A stretch of DNA of 64,000 bases from Chiridota heheva. Its lineage: Eukaryota > Echinodermata > Holothuroidea > Apodida > Chiridotidae. The position numbers were made by a program, and so were the translations under genes. Below the pieces are notes generated by a model. That model made no database searches, had not been told where the DNA came from, and worked only from the letters and a program-made list of their open reading frames with translations. The first letter of the stretch is position 1. Each line of letters begins with the position of its first letter. Below are positions 33,960-45,230 of this stretch, piece after piece. Location: assembly GCA_020152595.1 (NCBI GenBank), contig JAIGNY010001718.1:327501-391500 (forward strand), given 5' to 3'.

Positions 33960-35310
33960 TGTATGTATGTGTGTCTGTGACAGCAAGCTCGTAAGCACGA
34001 TATTTCAAGAACGATACACCGGATTCATGTCATATGTGATACACAGATAGCCTATGGTCCGTAGATGTGCCCTATTGTTTTTGGTGATTTCATGCATGTT
34101 AATGAATAGGTGGGGCTTAATGTAAATATATTGAAATGTTCATATTTTTACAACTGTATGTCTATTTTGTTTCATTTTGGGTGTAATTATGCTGTTAAAT
34201 AGTGTGTACATATTTATGGTAAAAAAATGTTGAATATTAGTATGCATAGTGGGTGGGGCTTAGTATGATTTTGTTAAAAAAAGCCTGTAAGCATGGTATC
34301 TCAAGAATTCACTCATGCAACTCCAATCCTTCACAACTTACACTGGCTCCCTGTTAAATCGTGCATCAACTTCAAAGATCTTCTGTTAACATTCAAATGT
34401 GTCCACAACGTTGCTCCAAACAGGATCTTATCCACATGTACACTCCGACTCGCCATCTACGCTCTAGTTCTAAGTTATTGCTCGTACCTCTTTCTGTTTC
34501 TACAAAGTCATATGGTCATCGTTCGTTTCAATCTTCAGCTGCTTTTCTCTGGAACAATCTACCAACACATATCAAAGAGGCTCAAACTGTTACTAGCTTT
34601 AAATCATTGTTAAAAACACATCTTTTCTCACTTCTATAAGTTGTTTCCCTATTTTGCCCCCTCTTTCATTTTATTTGTTTTTTTCAGCGCAATGAGACTT
34701 AAGTGTGTGTTGTGCTTTATAAGAAGTATATTACTATTATTATGGTAAACTGGATTCGTATCATATTTGGTACACAGATAACCCATGGTCTGTAGATGTG
34801 CCCTATTGTTTTTGGTGGTGATATCATGAGTCGATGGGGCTTAATGTAAAAATCTGGAAATGCTCATATTTTAACAATTACATGTCTGTTTTGTTTCATA
34901 TCTGGTATAATGATGATGTTAGCTACAGTAGTGTATACGTGTTCATGATATAGAAACGTTGATTTTATTAATATGCATAGTGGGTGGGGCTTATTATGAT
35001 TTTGTAAACAAAAGCTTGTAAACATGATAGCTCAAGAACCATGAACTGGATTCACATCATGTGTGGTACACAGATAGCCCATTGTTTACAGATGTACCCT
35101 TTTATGTTTTTTGGTGCCATGTATATTGTTAAGTGGGCGGGGCTTAAAGTGAAAATTTTGAAGAAGAAGGTGATAAGTGAGCAACTGTATGTCCGTTTTG
35201 CATCATACTGGGCATGATAATATGGTTGGTAATTGTGTATATGCTTATATTATCAAAAGATGTCATTAATATGCATAGTGAGCATCATGGCTTTATCATG
35301 TGAAAGTGCT
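33960..35310 (+). repeat. Tandem repeat of about 290 bp, three units, split by a LINE
   Basis: Unit starts are near 33980 (AGCTCGTAAGCACGATATTTC), 34280 (GCCTGTAAGCATGGTATCTC) and 35010 (GCTTGTAAACATGATAGCTC). Each then has a GGATTC..ATCAT..GATACACAGATA block, GTAGATGTGCCCT, TGTTTTTGGTG, GTGGGGCTTAATGT, a CATATT block, TGTATGTC..TTTTG and TATGCATAGTGGGTGGGGCTT. The second unit is interrupted at 34311-34745. A related single unit lies inverted at about 55600-56000. Confidence 0.85.
34311..34745 (+). mobile_element. 5'-truncated L2/CR1-like LINE, 3' end of ORF2 and tail
   Basis: Two frames together give the usual C-terminus of CR1/L2-type ORF2: LHWLPVKSCINFKDLLLTFK (34331-34395), then after a frameshift LRSSSKLLLVPLSVSTKSYG (about 34455-34515), HRSFQSSAAFLWNNLP and FKSLLKTHLFSLL, ending at a stop at about 34637. 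A short 3' UTR with GTGCTTTATAAGAAG and a TTACTATTATTATGG tail follows. It sits inside the second unit of the 290-bp tandem repeat, so it is younger than that array. Heavy 5' truncation is normal for this group. A frameshift makes it inactive. Confidence 0.85.
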
Positions 35311-36730
35311 AAATGATGTTAAGATAAACTATGGCGATGGAACCACTCGATGGTTTTATGGAGTGACTACGCCACACTGAACAGTGTTTCATGCTTGTTC
35401 ATTTGTGTAATACCATTTGGTTTAGGCTTAAAGAGGGAAACTTGTCCCATTGCATCATTAAATTCATCTTATACATATATCAGTGACATCACTTGCAATC
35501 TCTGCTTATTGATGATGTGTAAATAGTCTTGACCAATCAGAAACATTAAATTTTATTATATATTTATCTCCACGTCAAAAAGATATCTGGGCCATAGACG
35601 TATGAAATGTCTTTATCATTCTAAAGATTGTCAGGAATTCTTTTTGCTGGTCAACCAATTGTACCGACACCTCAAGAGACTACACTAGCTTTACATCTGT
35701 GTGTGTTCTGCATTTAAGTTCACAGCACTTTCGAGATAAGTATACATTAGTGTGAAAATTCCTTTTGTAAATTTATTATTTCTCCTGATTTTCTGTAGCT
35801 AGGTGTTTGATATGTGTAAAACATGCAAGGGAGAGGTCACAAGCAAAATACAGCAAATATTATCAGTCTTGATATTAAGATACTTTTGTGACTGATCCTG
35901 CCTGACATTTTTGCTGATATATACATTTTATAGCTTACTTGAAAATGAAGTTGTGAAACCAAGTAAAAAAACTTATTTTAATTCATTTTGCAAACTTTGA
36001 ACATTTAAGAGCACATATTGGACAAATTCGATAAATCATTTAAACAAAAGTAAACTTTATTAATGCTTCTTTCTTACATCATTATTACACATTTTCTTAT
36101 GTACTATGTTACTCAAATTTGGCCCCTCTGTAATGTGATAAATATCTTCTCACTCGTTTGCGGCGGCACCAGGCATCTTGAGCTGGGGACAACAAAGGCC
36201 CCTCATATAGTTGGGGAGCCACAAATTGGCAGAAATGCATGTGCTTGGTAATGTAACAATATGTCAGCAATTCCTGTATTATCAAATGATTAGTTATAAA
36301 GATCAGATACTATAAAAACGTATTCAAATGTGCTGTACATAAAACAATGAAATATAGAAGAAATTATCAAAGGAGTGAAATGTAAAATATAAATACAGAA
36401 GTAACTTCAAATACCTGTATACAGCAGAGGGGCATGGTGCATATGATTTGGGTGGGGGGGGGGGGGGGAGAAGCATTCAGCTTTGTTGGAAGTAGAGGGG
36501 GTATAATTTAAAAAAAAAAGTCCAGGCGGCAGGAATTTTTGCAAATAAATAAGTAACAGTTTTACAATCTTTTATTCAGCCAATTTCCAACCTTTTTCAT
36601 TTAAAAGTTGTAACTGTATTAGTCCAGGAGAAACTTGAATTTGATAAATTAATATGCATTCGTAGACTCTAGCATAAGAATTTAAGAATATATGCTACTT
36701 TTTGTTTGAATCTTACTTCGCAATGCTAAT
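35311..36730. other. AT-rich DNA with a poly-G tract
   Basis: A G run of about 16 lies near 36453-36470. Nothing else is recognised. Confidence 0.4.
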
Positions 36731-37837
36731 TTAACCCTTACTCGACTAGGGCTTTGAAAAATGCGAGCCCAATTTTCATAACTTTTTTTTTCATATGCTT
36801 TTTTGATAATCCTTTCATTTTCTTTCATTACAAGTTTGGTTAGAATGGAAGCTAAGGTATTTATCTTTTGAGTAATGAAAGCCAAATTAGGAAATAATGG
36901 ACAAAAATATGCAAATGAAGCAATTTATGGCTAAATTTGGTCAACAAATGGCCAATCTTTGCATCAATATTGGAAACGAAGATTTGTGTTACATAAAGAG
37001 ATTCTTTATAAAATTTCGTTTCCAGTAATTCTAATCTAGAATTTTTAGAAAGAAAGGAAAGACGGAAAAAAAAAAAAAGGAAAAAAAGGAAAAAGAATGG
37101 AAAGAAAAGAAAAGATTTTAGTCAAATGACCCCTAAAAACTGCAGCAGAAAAATTATAACGCAGTAGTCACAGTGAGACTCGAACCTGGTGCGCTTGGGT
37201 GCTGGCCGCATTCATATCTACTACACCAGATGATCATTGAAAATGCTGTGGTGAAATTTGATTATAGGAAAGGGTCCAAATAGAGGAGGCAATGCCTGTA
37301 TTTATATATCAAATAAAAGGAAATTGCAAGCACTTTTAAACGACGGTTCAACGAAGCAGGTGCGACTTACGGTTTTGGTACATGATTTTTTCAGGGAGGA
37401 AAAGAAAAGAAAGGAAAAAAAATATAAAAAATGGCCAAATTGGCAGAAATTCAAAAAAATTCTCCAGAACAAAAAATTCCAGTTAGGGATTATAAGAATT
37501 GGACCAGAAATCAATAATGTCATGTCTTAGGATTTGCACGTTTGATTTTGAAGCAAAAATGTGATCTTGAAGTTATTTTAAGATTTTAAAAAATATAAAT
37601 ATATATATATATATTTTAAACAATTTTTTAGTTTTACCCCTTTTCAAGCTACTTTTTTTCCAAATTCTGTAATATGACCCCTATAAAAAAAGTTACATTT
37701 TATGAAAGAAATATCTGAGTACTTTAAAATGATACCAAGATTACTCCATAGGACTTTGGTAAAGTCCTAATTTTATTTTGAGGAAAAGGTGGTTTGAAAA
37801 TGGCAATAATATCGCTGCGTGGTTGAGTAAAGGTTAA
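36731..37837 (-). mobile_element. TTAA-flanked MITE, copy 2, inverted
   Basis: TTAA at 36731-36734 and at 37834-37837 flank a 1099-bp element. Its plus-strand left end, CCCTTACTCGACTAGGGC, is the right end of copy 1, and its plus-strand right end ends GCTGCGTGGTTGAGTAAAGG. Blocks shared with copy 1 run the whole length: the AAAGCCC..GCGAGCCCAATTTTC end, the tRNA-like segment, the GGACCCTTTCCTATAAT block, TTTGTTCTGGAGAA, and the CCACCTTTTCC end. It lacks about 770 bp present in copy 1. Confidence 0.85.
37161..37236 (-). repeat. tRNA-like SINE head inside MITE copy 2
   Basis: On the minus strand, TGGTGTAGTAGAT (A-box-like) and GGTTCGAGTCTCACTG (B-box-like) lie at tRNA spacing. It is the counterpart of 11806-11880. 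The A box here has one more mismatch (GTAG for GTGG). Confidence 0.7.
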
Positions 37838-38097
37838 ACTTTGCATCTAAGAGAATAACATTCATTTTAAATCCAGTAATTTCTTGCCATACATTTTGCC
37901 GACTCATGCTGATTTTTTAAATTAGGGGCTGCAGCCTAGCCTCGTACGACTATGCTGTTAGGGGTTATGTCCCCCATCCCACTTCTCGGAAGAAATTAAG
38001 GCCTGGAATTGTCATCATATTCATTTTTACTTGTCAAACGCTTAGCAATATGATAATATATTGAACAAATATTTTTATAGGCCTATATGTCTTTAAG
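37838..38097. other. Spacer, no feature recognised
   Basis: AT-rich flank. Confidence 0.35.
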
Positions 38098-38241
38098 ACA
38101 GCGGCGTAACTAAGGAGGCACTGCCCCCATCCTCGCCTGGGCCCTTAGGGGACCCGTAAAATATATGGTTATCCACACTTATGTAATATGCCACATACTT
38201 GTCCCCAGCCCGCAGGGCCCTATAGCTATGCCGCCGCTCTA
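38098..38241. mobile_element. Small MITE with imperfect inverted ends
   Basis: AGCGGCGTAACTA at the left and, on the minus strand from the right, AGCGGCGGCATAGCTA, are similar inverted ends, with GGGCCC blocks inside each. TAAGA occurs just outside both ends and may be a target-site duplication. Length is about 140 bp. Confidence 0.55.
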
Positions 38242-40400
38242 AGAACAATACATATTGCACAATGAACTAAATAACATTTATTTGCAACCAAAAATAATAA
38301 CCCCCATGAGAAAGGGTTATGATAAAATGGGGAAAAAAACCGAAAGCCCCACCCCCCTCCCCGCTCAGGTGATCTTTTCAACGTAGGTTTCAATAGGGGT
38401 AATGGTTACTTCTGTGCTACCTATCTGAAGACAAAGTATCAGTTTTGACGTGACCAAAAAAGTTCATTTTCTCTCATACCTAACGCCAAGACTCCTATGA
38501 GCTGAATTGTGAACTTGTGGTAATTCCCTATAATTATTGATCTATTATTGAACTCTTGCATATGGACTTTAACCATTTCAAACATTACTTGAAAAGATAT
38601 TATCTTAAATTCATCATATCTGTTAAAGAATTTTTAAGTAGCATACTTACCCTTTCTCAGTAAAGACTCTCTTGGTAAAGAAATCATGCCTAAGCTTTTG
38701 TTTCTTCATGATGATTTCCCAGGCAGACGATAAAACTTGTATGTACTGTGGGAGCACTGTTATATTTATATAATTTATAGAGACGTATTGAAGAATTGGA
38801 GTGTGATATATTGATGTATAAATGTAACAATAATTACCCCTAAATTATGGTAACACATACATACTGCAACCGGCTATGCAGATATCATGAATAGCTGAAT
38901 GGGTGAAAAATACTCATAAGAGCATATCAATAAATAAATATTGTATGATTTTAATTTGGCGGTGGATAGTTATTTAACTCAAAATAATAACGACTGTTTT
39001 ATTTCATAAGGTGGGTCAGATTATTGTGGGGGCGCGGGGACACACAATTTAATATTATTGGGGGGAGGGGACAAGTAACGGTAATGAAAATTATTGGGGT
39101 GGGGGAAATTGCCTCCCTTTCCATCCCCCCATTCCCCATGCCCTGCCACTGACTATATATGCTTAAGATGAATTATAATAAAATAAAATAAAAAAGCTAT
39201 AAAGCAAAGATGTAAAAAGGAAAATAAAAATGTTAAACAAATTAAAAGGTAAAAAGCATAAGCATAATCCCAAGCGAAATGAAGATGATTAGAATTAGTT
39301 GTGTTCTTATTTTAGGTACACTTAAAAAGACTTAAAAAGAGGCAATGCAAGTACCCATCCCACTAGACATTAAATGGTCCTTAGATTTGGACGAACTACT
39401 TGACAACGTAGACCTTTAGTATTTTTAGTTTAGTGTTTTCGTTACCTCTACCCTGCCCCATTCATTACTCAAACCCCTACATTTTGTTCACAAAAACCGT
39501 ATTTTGGAAATTATTTTACCTTTACGTCAAAACACTTTCTCAATTTCTAAAGTACACTACTGGTTGTATTGATTCCTGTCAATAAACATTTAAAGTGTCC
39601 AATACATGCAACCTTTTCAATCATTAATACCCTCCTCTGGTACGAAACTTGGTCCTCATCTGAATATAAATGAATAGTTTTTTCTCAAAAATATAAATGA
39701 ATATGATAAATTAACATTTGTCGTACCTTTCTTCACTATTGTTGAACCAAATGTTGTACTTTTCGTTATTTTTAAGCCTCCCCAGCATCAAAAGCAAGTC
39801 CTCATCCTCGAGAGGCATTTTGTGAACACGGAATACAAAAGTCCTCAATTTATCGAAAAAGGTAAATTTCAGAATAAATGATCATTATTTTCCTTTCAAC
39901 AAGTGATTATCGTAAATTATCCTTATAGCAAACACTCAGTTATGTGTAATTGCACTAAGCTGCAATGACACAAAATACAAAATAAGTTTGAATATGATAA
40001 GATATGTGAGGGTACGGAAATGTAATTATTGGTGTGACCATAAATTTATTTTGACAGCTTTTTTTTGCATTGATAGGTGTATGAAAAATAAATGCATTTA
40101 TTTCATTGTTTTATACAAATACAACAATGTAAATGAGCAGGACAACTAATAGGATTTGTACAAATTTTTGGATGCATGTCTCTTGTTTTTCAGTCAAAAA
40201 GATATTTTCAGGAGTTGTATCCTCCCAATTAAGATGTATATATTTTTATGTCATGAACTTGATATGAATTTAGGTAAAAAGACATATTTTTGCCTTATAA
40301 GTTATTTCTGGTTTCAATTTTTTTTGTTTTTGTTTTTGTTTAAACCTCTGAGCGTTGAGGAAATGAATTAATTCATTGAAATTTACCATTATTATCACCA
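38242..40400. other. AT-rich DNA, no feature recognised
   Basis: G-rich stretch at 39025-39105; otherwise nothing supported. Confidence 0.4.
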
Positions 40401-40405
40401 TCCAA

Positions 40406-40500
40406 GTGAGATTTTTGACTAATTGTAGGAGCTCTTTGCCCTAAAGTGAGATTTTTGACTAATTGTAGGTGCTCTTTGCCCTAAAGTGAGATTTTTGAAA
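40406..40500 (+). repeat. 40-bp tandem repeat x 2.3
   Basis: GTGAGATTTTTGACTAATTG starts at 40406 and 40446, and a partial third copy starts at 40486. The copies are nearly identical. Confidence 0.92.
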
Positions 40501-42920
40501 TGTGTTTCCTCCCCACAGAAGGGTTTTGATCTGGGACATAGCCAGAGGGGGAACCAAAAGAGTTCGGCCACCCTATAATCCCCCTTTAAATTTCTGGATA
40601 CTTCTCTGGTTTTGATTACTCCACTGGTCATTAAGGTCATATTAATTGAAACTATACCAAAATACATATAATTTATTTATCTTTAAGAATGTATTATGGC
40701 TTCAAATCTGTTCACGTCTTAAAGTTTATTGATTCGTTTAATTCTTTATGCTAGCCGATGTGAGTATTGTAGTGCGATAAATTTGGTGACGGTCGCAACA
40801 TTTGCAGGGTCAGGGGTGGATTAGGCAGATTTCAGACCATAATTGGGATTGGGGTAGGTTATCCTATCTCACCAGTTACCACCACCTAACCCATCTACAT
40901 GATTTTTGCAGAGTTCTCCCTTGACAGTAAAATACTTCTTAATATAGTGATAAATTGTTAAATGCCAGCTCATAGGGGTGCCATTTGGGCTGATTAACAA
41001 TCTGTGATACAGGGATCAAAATTTGCATCGGTTTATTACTAGCTCTTTGGGATTTCTGACCTCGCATTTTGCTAGCCAGACTGATTATGCTAATTTCGAG
41101 CCTTGTTTGATAACCATTGGATCGGTGTGGCTGCTCTCAGTGATCTACAAATTGTTCAAAGGTAGCTTCATGTACAGTAGTGGTATAAGAAGACAGCTTC
41201 CAATGAGATCATCAGGATGCATTATATCCTTCATTGTGTCAATATGGTAGATGCATAAATTTTGATGTTCTAACGTGATAATATTTTCAGAATTTTGCAG
41301 TTGTATTTTGCCAAGTCTGCAAGCTACAATTCTCGAACAAAAGTACTTAGTACTTGTTTCCTTCCACTTATAATATCCCTGCTCAATGTTGCAGGTATAT
41401 TTTTAAATACTTTTCTTCCAATTTGCACATCAACATTGAGTGGAAGGGGAAAAAGTCATAGTGTATTCTATTTTCCAAGATTTTGTGCTTTACAGCCTTT
41501 AGGTTTGGTAGTTAAAAGAAATATCCCCATTGTTTTTTGTAAACAAATTATTTCAAAGAGCCAACTTTTAGAGCTAATTTGGTACAAAAATCAGGTTGAT
41601 ATCATATTCCATTCAGGTGATATGAATTTTTAAAGATTTTCCAATTGCAATTTGAAAGTTTTTGTACAGTATGATGAATTCGTGTTTGATGATGTCATAG
41701 AGGCAATTCCAAAGCAAATGCTTATGTATTTCTTTGAACATTAATTGGTTGTTTCTGTATCATTAGAAACATTTTTTCAAACGTTATAAAAGTAGGGTAT
41801 ATTTGGCAATGTATATCAATACTTAACTTTCATCAATTTATTTTTCTAGCAGGTTTTACTAATAAGAAAGAAAGGATGATAGATTTTAATGAAGTACATC
41901 AACTTTGTGGGAGAATGTGTTGCTGTGATGTCATACTGAGCCTTTTCCTATTCGTTTATTGTTATTTTTTGTGAATCTTAAAATTTGAATATCTCTTGGT
42001 AGGAATAACGTAACAACATGATTTTTGTACTAAATTGTTTTTAAAACATTTTTCTTATGAATGGTTACAAAAATACATGGGAATTTTTCTTTAAATTCAT
42101 ACTTGAGTCTTCATGAGGTCAGTGCTACTTCCTATTTCTTTGGTGTAAGCCAATAAGAGTACATGACTTTACCCCCTTGATAGGACGCCAGTCCATCGCA
42201 GGTCAACTGCTGGTACTCTTTTACAGCTGGTACTTATTTACATTGGGTATGGTACAAGAGTAATAAATCAGGAGAATTGAAGTAACTGGGATATACCACC
42301 TAAAGAATAATTTCAAATAGTAAACAAACAAGTAATTTTAAATGCAGTATATTAACGATTGTTAAGAAACTTAGGGTATGATGTCACTCATGTAGAATAG
42401 ATGTATGGTACCAGTCATTTTCATGCAAACTTTTTATAGCTTTAAACCTTTTACTCCTAAGGTTGTCCAAAACACAGGTGTGGTTTTCGGAAACTTTTTA
42501 GAAACGGCTTTTTTGCCATTTTTTCCTCTTAATTTTCTACTGCTTCAAGTTTGTGTTGAATGAAAGCTAAGACTCTGAACTTTACGTTTTCTAATTCAAT
42601 AACCTAAAAATTTCTTTAATTTCTAGAGAAAAACTACATGGAAAGCTTCTTCCACAGAAGCGGCCATTTTTCGTCATGCAGCTGCACATAGGTAAAATGT
42701 TTGAATTTAGTGAAAACTGCATACACGTGCACACCTAATGATCCTTCCAGAATGCACGTATGTTTACACCATACACCATTATAAAGAGCATTTCAATTTG
42801 TACATAGGGGTGCATCCATAATTGCAATATATGCAATATTGTTACTTCTAAAATTCACAAGAATATAGCTTTGACACAATATGGCCAACATGGAATTACA
42901 ATTCTGAAATGTGATAATTT
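40501..42920. other. AT-rich DNA with an old dispersed repeat at 42470-42610
   Basis: The stretch 42470-42610 is the partner of 8561-8700. No exon is supported. A phrase GGACGCCAGTCCATCGCAGG at 42183 looks like a repeat fragment, but I cannot classify it. Confidence 0.4.
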
Positions 42921-43028
42921 TTAGATTTTGCGGCATTTCAAACTCAAAGTACAAGACCTATACCAACCTTATGTTGTACCGTGATACCTTGGTACATGAA
43001 TTTGTGTCCAATAAACTCTGGGGACAAA

Positions 43029-43041
43029 AGGTCAAAGGTCA
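43029..43041 (+). promoter_or_regulatory. Perfect AGGTCA direct repeat, spacer 1 (DR1-like)
   Basis: AGGTCAAAGGTCA is an exact match to the DR1 element bound by RXR, HNF4 and COUP-type nuclear receptors. That function is known for the motif elsewhere and not shown here. Related sites lie at 43168-43180, 43485-43497, 43548-43560, 43683-43695 and 44997-45009, so it is a recurrent part of the satellite. Confidence 0.45.
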
Positions 43042-43547
43042 CATAGCTTATTGACCACTTCACCATTTTTTCTCTATAATTATGGAATGGTATGTGTGAT
43101 ATGAGCATGAATGGTGTCATACAGTAGAGTACGTGTAAAAAAAAATCAGATATTGTTTCAGTGATAAGGGTCAGAGGTCAATAGGTCAAATATGTGATTT
43201 TAGGGGGTAATTATGTATGTACTAGTTTGTACATTTTTTGTGTTACTTTAAATTCCGAAAGTGCAAGACCCATATCAATCCTATGTTTGTATCATGATAC
43301 TGTGGTACATGAACTTGTGTCCCATAAAATTTAGGGTCCAAAGGTCACAGAGCTAGTGGCCCCTTCTAACCATATCCCCCATAATTTTGGCATGGTAAGA
43401 GTGATCTGAGCATGGGCGGTGTCATATATATAGTAGGGTAAAATAAATGCAACAAAAATAATTCAGATGTTGTTTTGGTGGTTAGGGTCAAAGGTCAAAT
43501 ATGCGATTTTAGGACATAATTATGTTTCCAAGGTTTTGGGGTACCAA

Positions 43548-43560
43548 AGGTCACAGGTCA
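43548..43560 (+). promoter_or_regulatory. Second perfect DR1-like site
   Basis: AGGTCACAGGTCA: two perfect half-sites separated by one base, in the long second satellite unit. Confidence 0.4.
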
Positions 43561-43762
43561 AATGAAACAAGTTTTGGGTGTTGGTTGTATCTATTGAAGG
43601 AATTGCTTGGTTACCTTTACAAATTGCATAGGTGAGTAGGGTTTAACATTCTAACAAAAAAAACAAGAAAGAATTAATGGGCGGTTCAAAGGTCATGACT
43701 CAAATAAGACTTTTTATTCCAAATTTTGCAGCATTTTAAACTAAAAAAAGAACAAGGCCTAT

Positions 43763-44945
43763 ACCAACCCTACGTTGTACCGACCCTACGTTGTACCGAC
43801 TTTACGTTGTACCGACTTTACGTTGTACCGACCCTACGTTGTACCGACCCTACGTTGTACGGACCCTACGTTGTACCGACCCTACGTTGTACCGACCCTA
43901 CGTTGTACCGACCCTACCTTGTACCGACCCTACGTTGTACCGTCCCTACGTTTACCCTACGTTGTACTGACCCTACGTTGTACCGACCCTACGCTGTACC
44001 GACCCTACGCTGTACCGACCCTACGTTGTACCGACCCTACTTTGTTGTACCGACCCTACTTTGTTGTACCGACCCTACTTTGTTGTACCGACCCCACGTT
44101 GTTGTACCGACCCCACGTTGTTGTACCGACCCCACGTTGTTGTACCGACCCCACGTTGTTGTACCGACCCCACGTTGTTGTACCGACCCCACGTTGTTGT
44201 ACCGACCCACGCGTTGTTTACCGACCCACGTTGTTGTACCGACCAGCGTTGTTGTACCGACCAGCGTTGTTGTACCGACCCAGCGTTGTTGTACCGACCC
44301 AGCGTTGTTACCGACCCCAGCGTTGTTGTACCGACCCAGCGTTGTTGTACCGACCCACGTTGTTGTACCGACCAGCGTTGTTGTACCGACCAGCGTTGTT
44401 GTACCGACCCGTTGTTGCGTTGTTGTACCACCCCCAGCGTTGTTGTACCGACCCCGCGTTGTTGTACCGACCCCGCGTTGTTGTACCGACCCCGCGTTGT
44501 TGTACCGACCCCGCGTTGTTGTACCGACCCCGCGTTGTTGTACCGACCCCGCGTTGTTGCACCGACCCCGCGTTGTTGCACCGACCCCGCGTTGTTGCAC
44601 CGACCCCACGTTGTTGCACCGACACCGAGCGTTGTTGTACCGACCCAGCGTTGTTGCACCGACCCCGCGTTGTTGCACCGACCCCACGTTGTTGCACCGA
44701 CCCCACGTTGTTGCACCGACCCCACGTTGTTGCACCGACCCCACGTTGTTGCACCGACCCCACGTTGTTGCACCGACCCCACGTTGTTTACCGACCCCCG
44801 CTGTTGTTACCACCCCCGTTGACCCCACGTTGTTGCACCGACCACGTTGTTGCACCGACCCCGCGTTGTTGTACCGACCCCACGTTGTTGTACCGACCCC
44901 ACGTTGTTGTACCGACCCCACGTTGTTGTACCAACCCTACGTTGT
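43763..44945 (+). repeat. 1.2-kb minisatellite nested in the satellite, 16-bp then 19-bp units
   Basis: The first part repeats CCCTACGTTGTACCGA (16 bp). From about 44035 the unit becomes 19 bp by gaining a GTT (CCCCACGTTGTTGTACCGA). Sub-blocks of variants then follow: CAGCG, CCGCG, and GCACCGA for GTACCGA. The last unit returns to the satellite's own CCAACCCTACGTTGTACAATGATA. About 65 units in total. Open frames of 235 to 434 codons exist on both strands because the unit has no stops; these are not genes. Confidence 0.93.
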
Positions 44946-45230
44946 ACAATGATATCTTGGTAGATAAATTTGTGTCTCATAGACTCTGGGGTCAAAAGGG
45001 CAAAGGTCACAGAGCTATTGACCACTTTTCACTATTCCCCCTATATAGTAATGGAACGGTAAGTGTGACAAGAGCATGAATATTGTCATACAGTAGGGTA
45101 CAATAAATGTGAAAAAATTCAGAAGTTGTTTGAGTGATTAGGGGTAAGGGTCAGATGTCAAATATGTGATTTTATGGGTAATTATATGTACTAATTTGTT
45201 CCATTTTGGGCCAAAAGTCACAGTTATGCT

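Larger units (their letters stand above)
42922..45230 (+). repeat. Satellite of roughly 310 bp and up, at least three units
   Basis: Units start near 42922, 43235 and 43719. Each has TTTTGCGGCATTT-like sequence, CAAGACCTATACCAACCTTA, GTTGTACCGTGATA, TTGGTACATGAATTTGTGTC, CTCTGGGG, an AAAGGTCACA block, TGACCACTT, ATGGAATGGTA-GTGTGA, GAGCATGAATGGTGTCATAC, AGTAG-GTA and TATGTGATTTTA. The second unit is longer (about 485 bp). In the third, the CCTACGTTGTACCG part has expanded into a 1.2-kb minisatellite. The satellite is rich in AGGTCA half-sites. Confidence 0.88.

Noticed and set aside
42179..42202. Phrase with GGACGCCAGTCCATCGCAGG
   Set aside because: It looks like a piece of a known type of interspersed repeat, but I could not define its ends or class, so I did not call an element.
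43726..45079. Open frames of 408, 434, 294 and 253 codons on both strands
   Set aside because: They run through the 16/19-bp minisatellite, are open in several frames at once, and read the same few residues with a 16- or 19-residue period. The unit simply has no stop codons.
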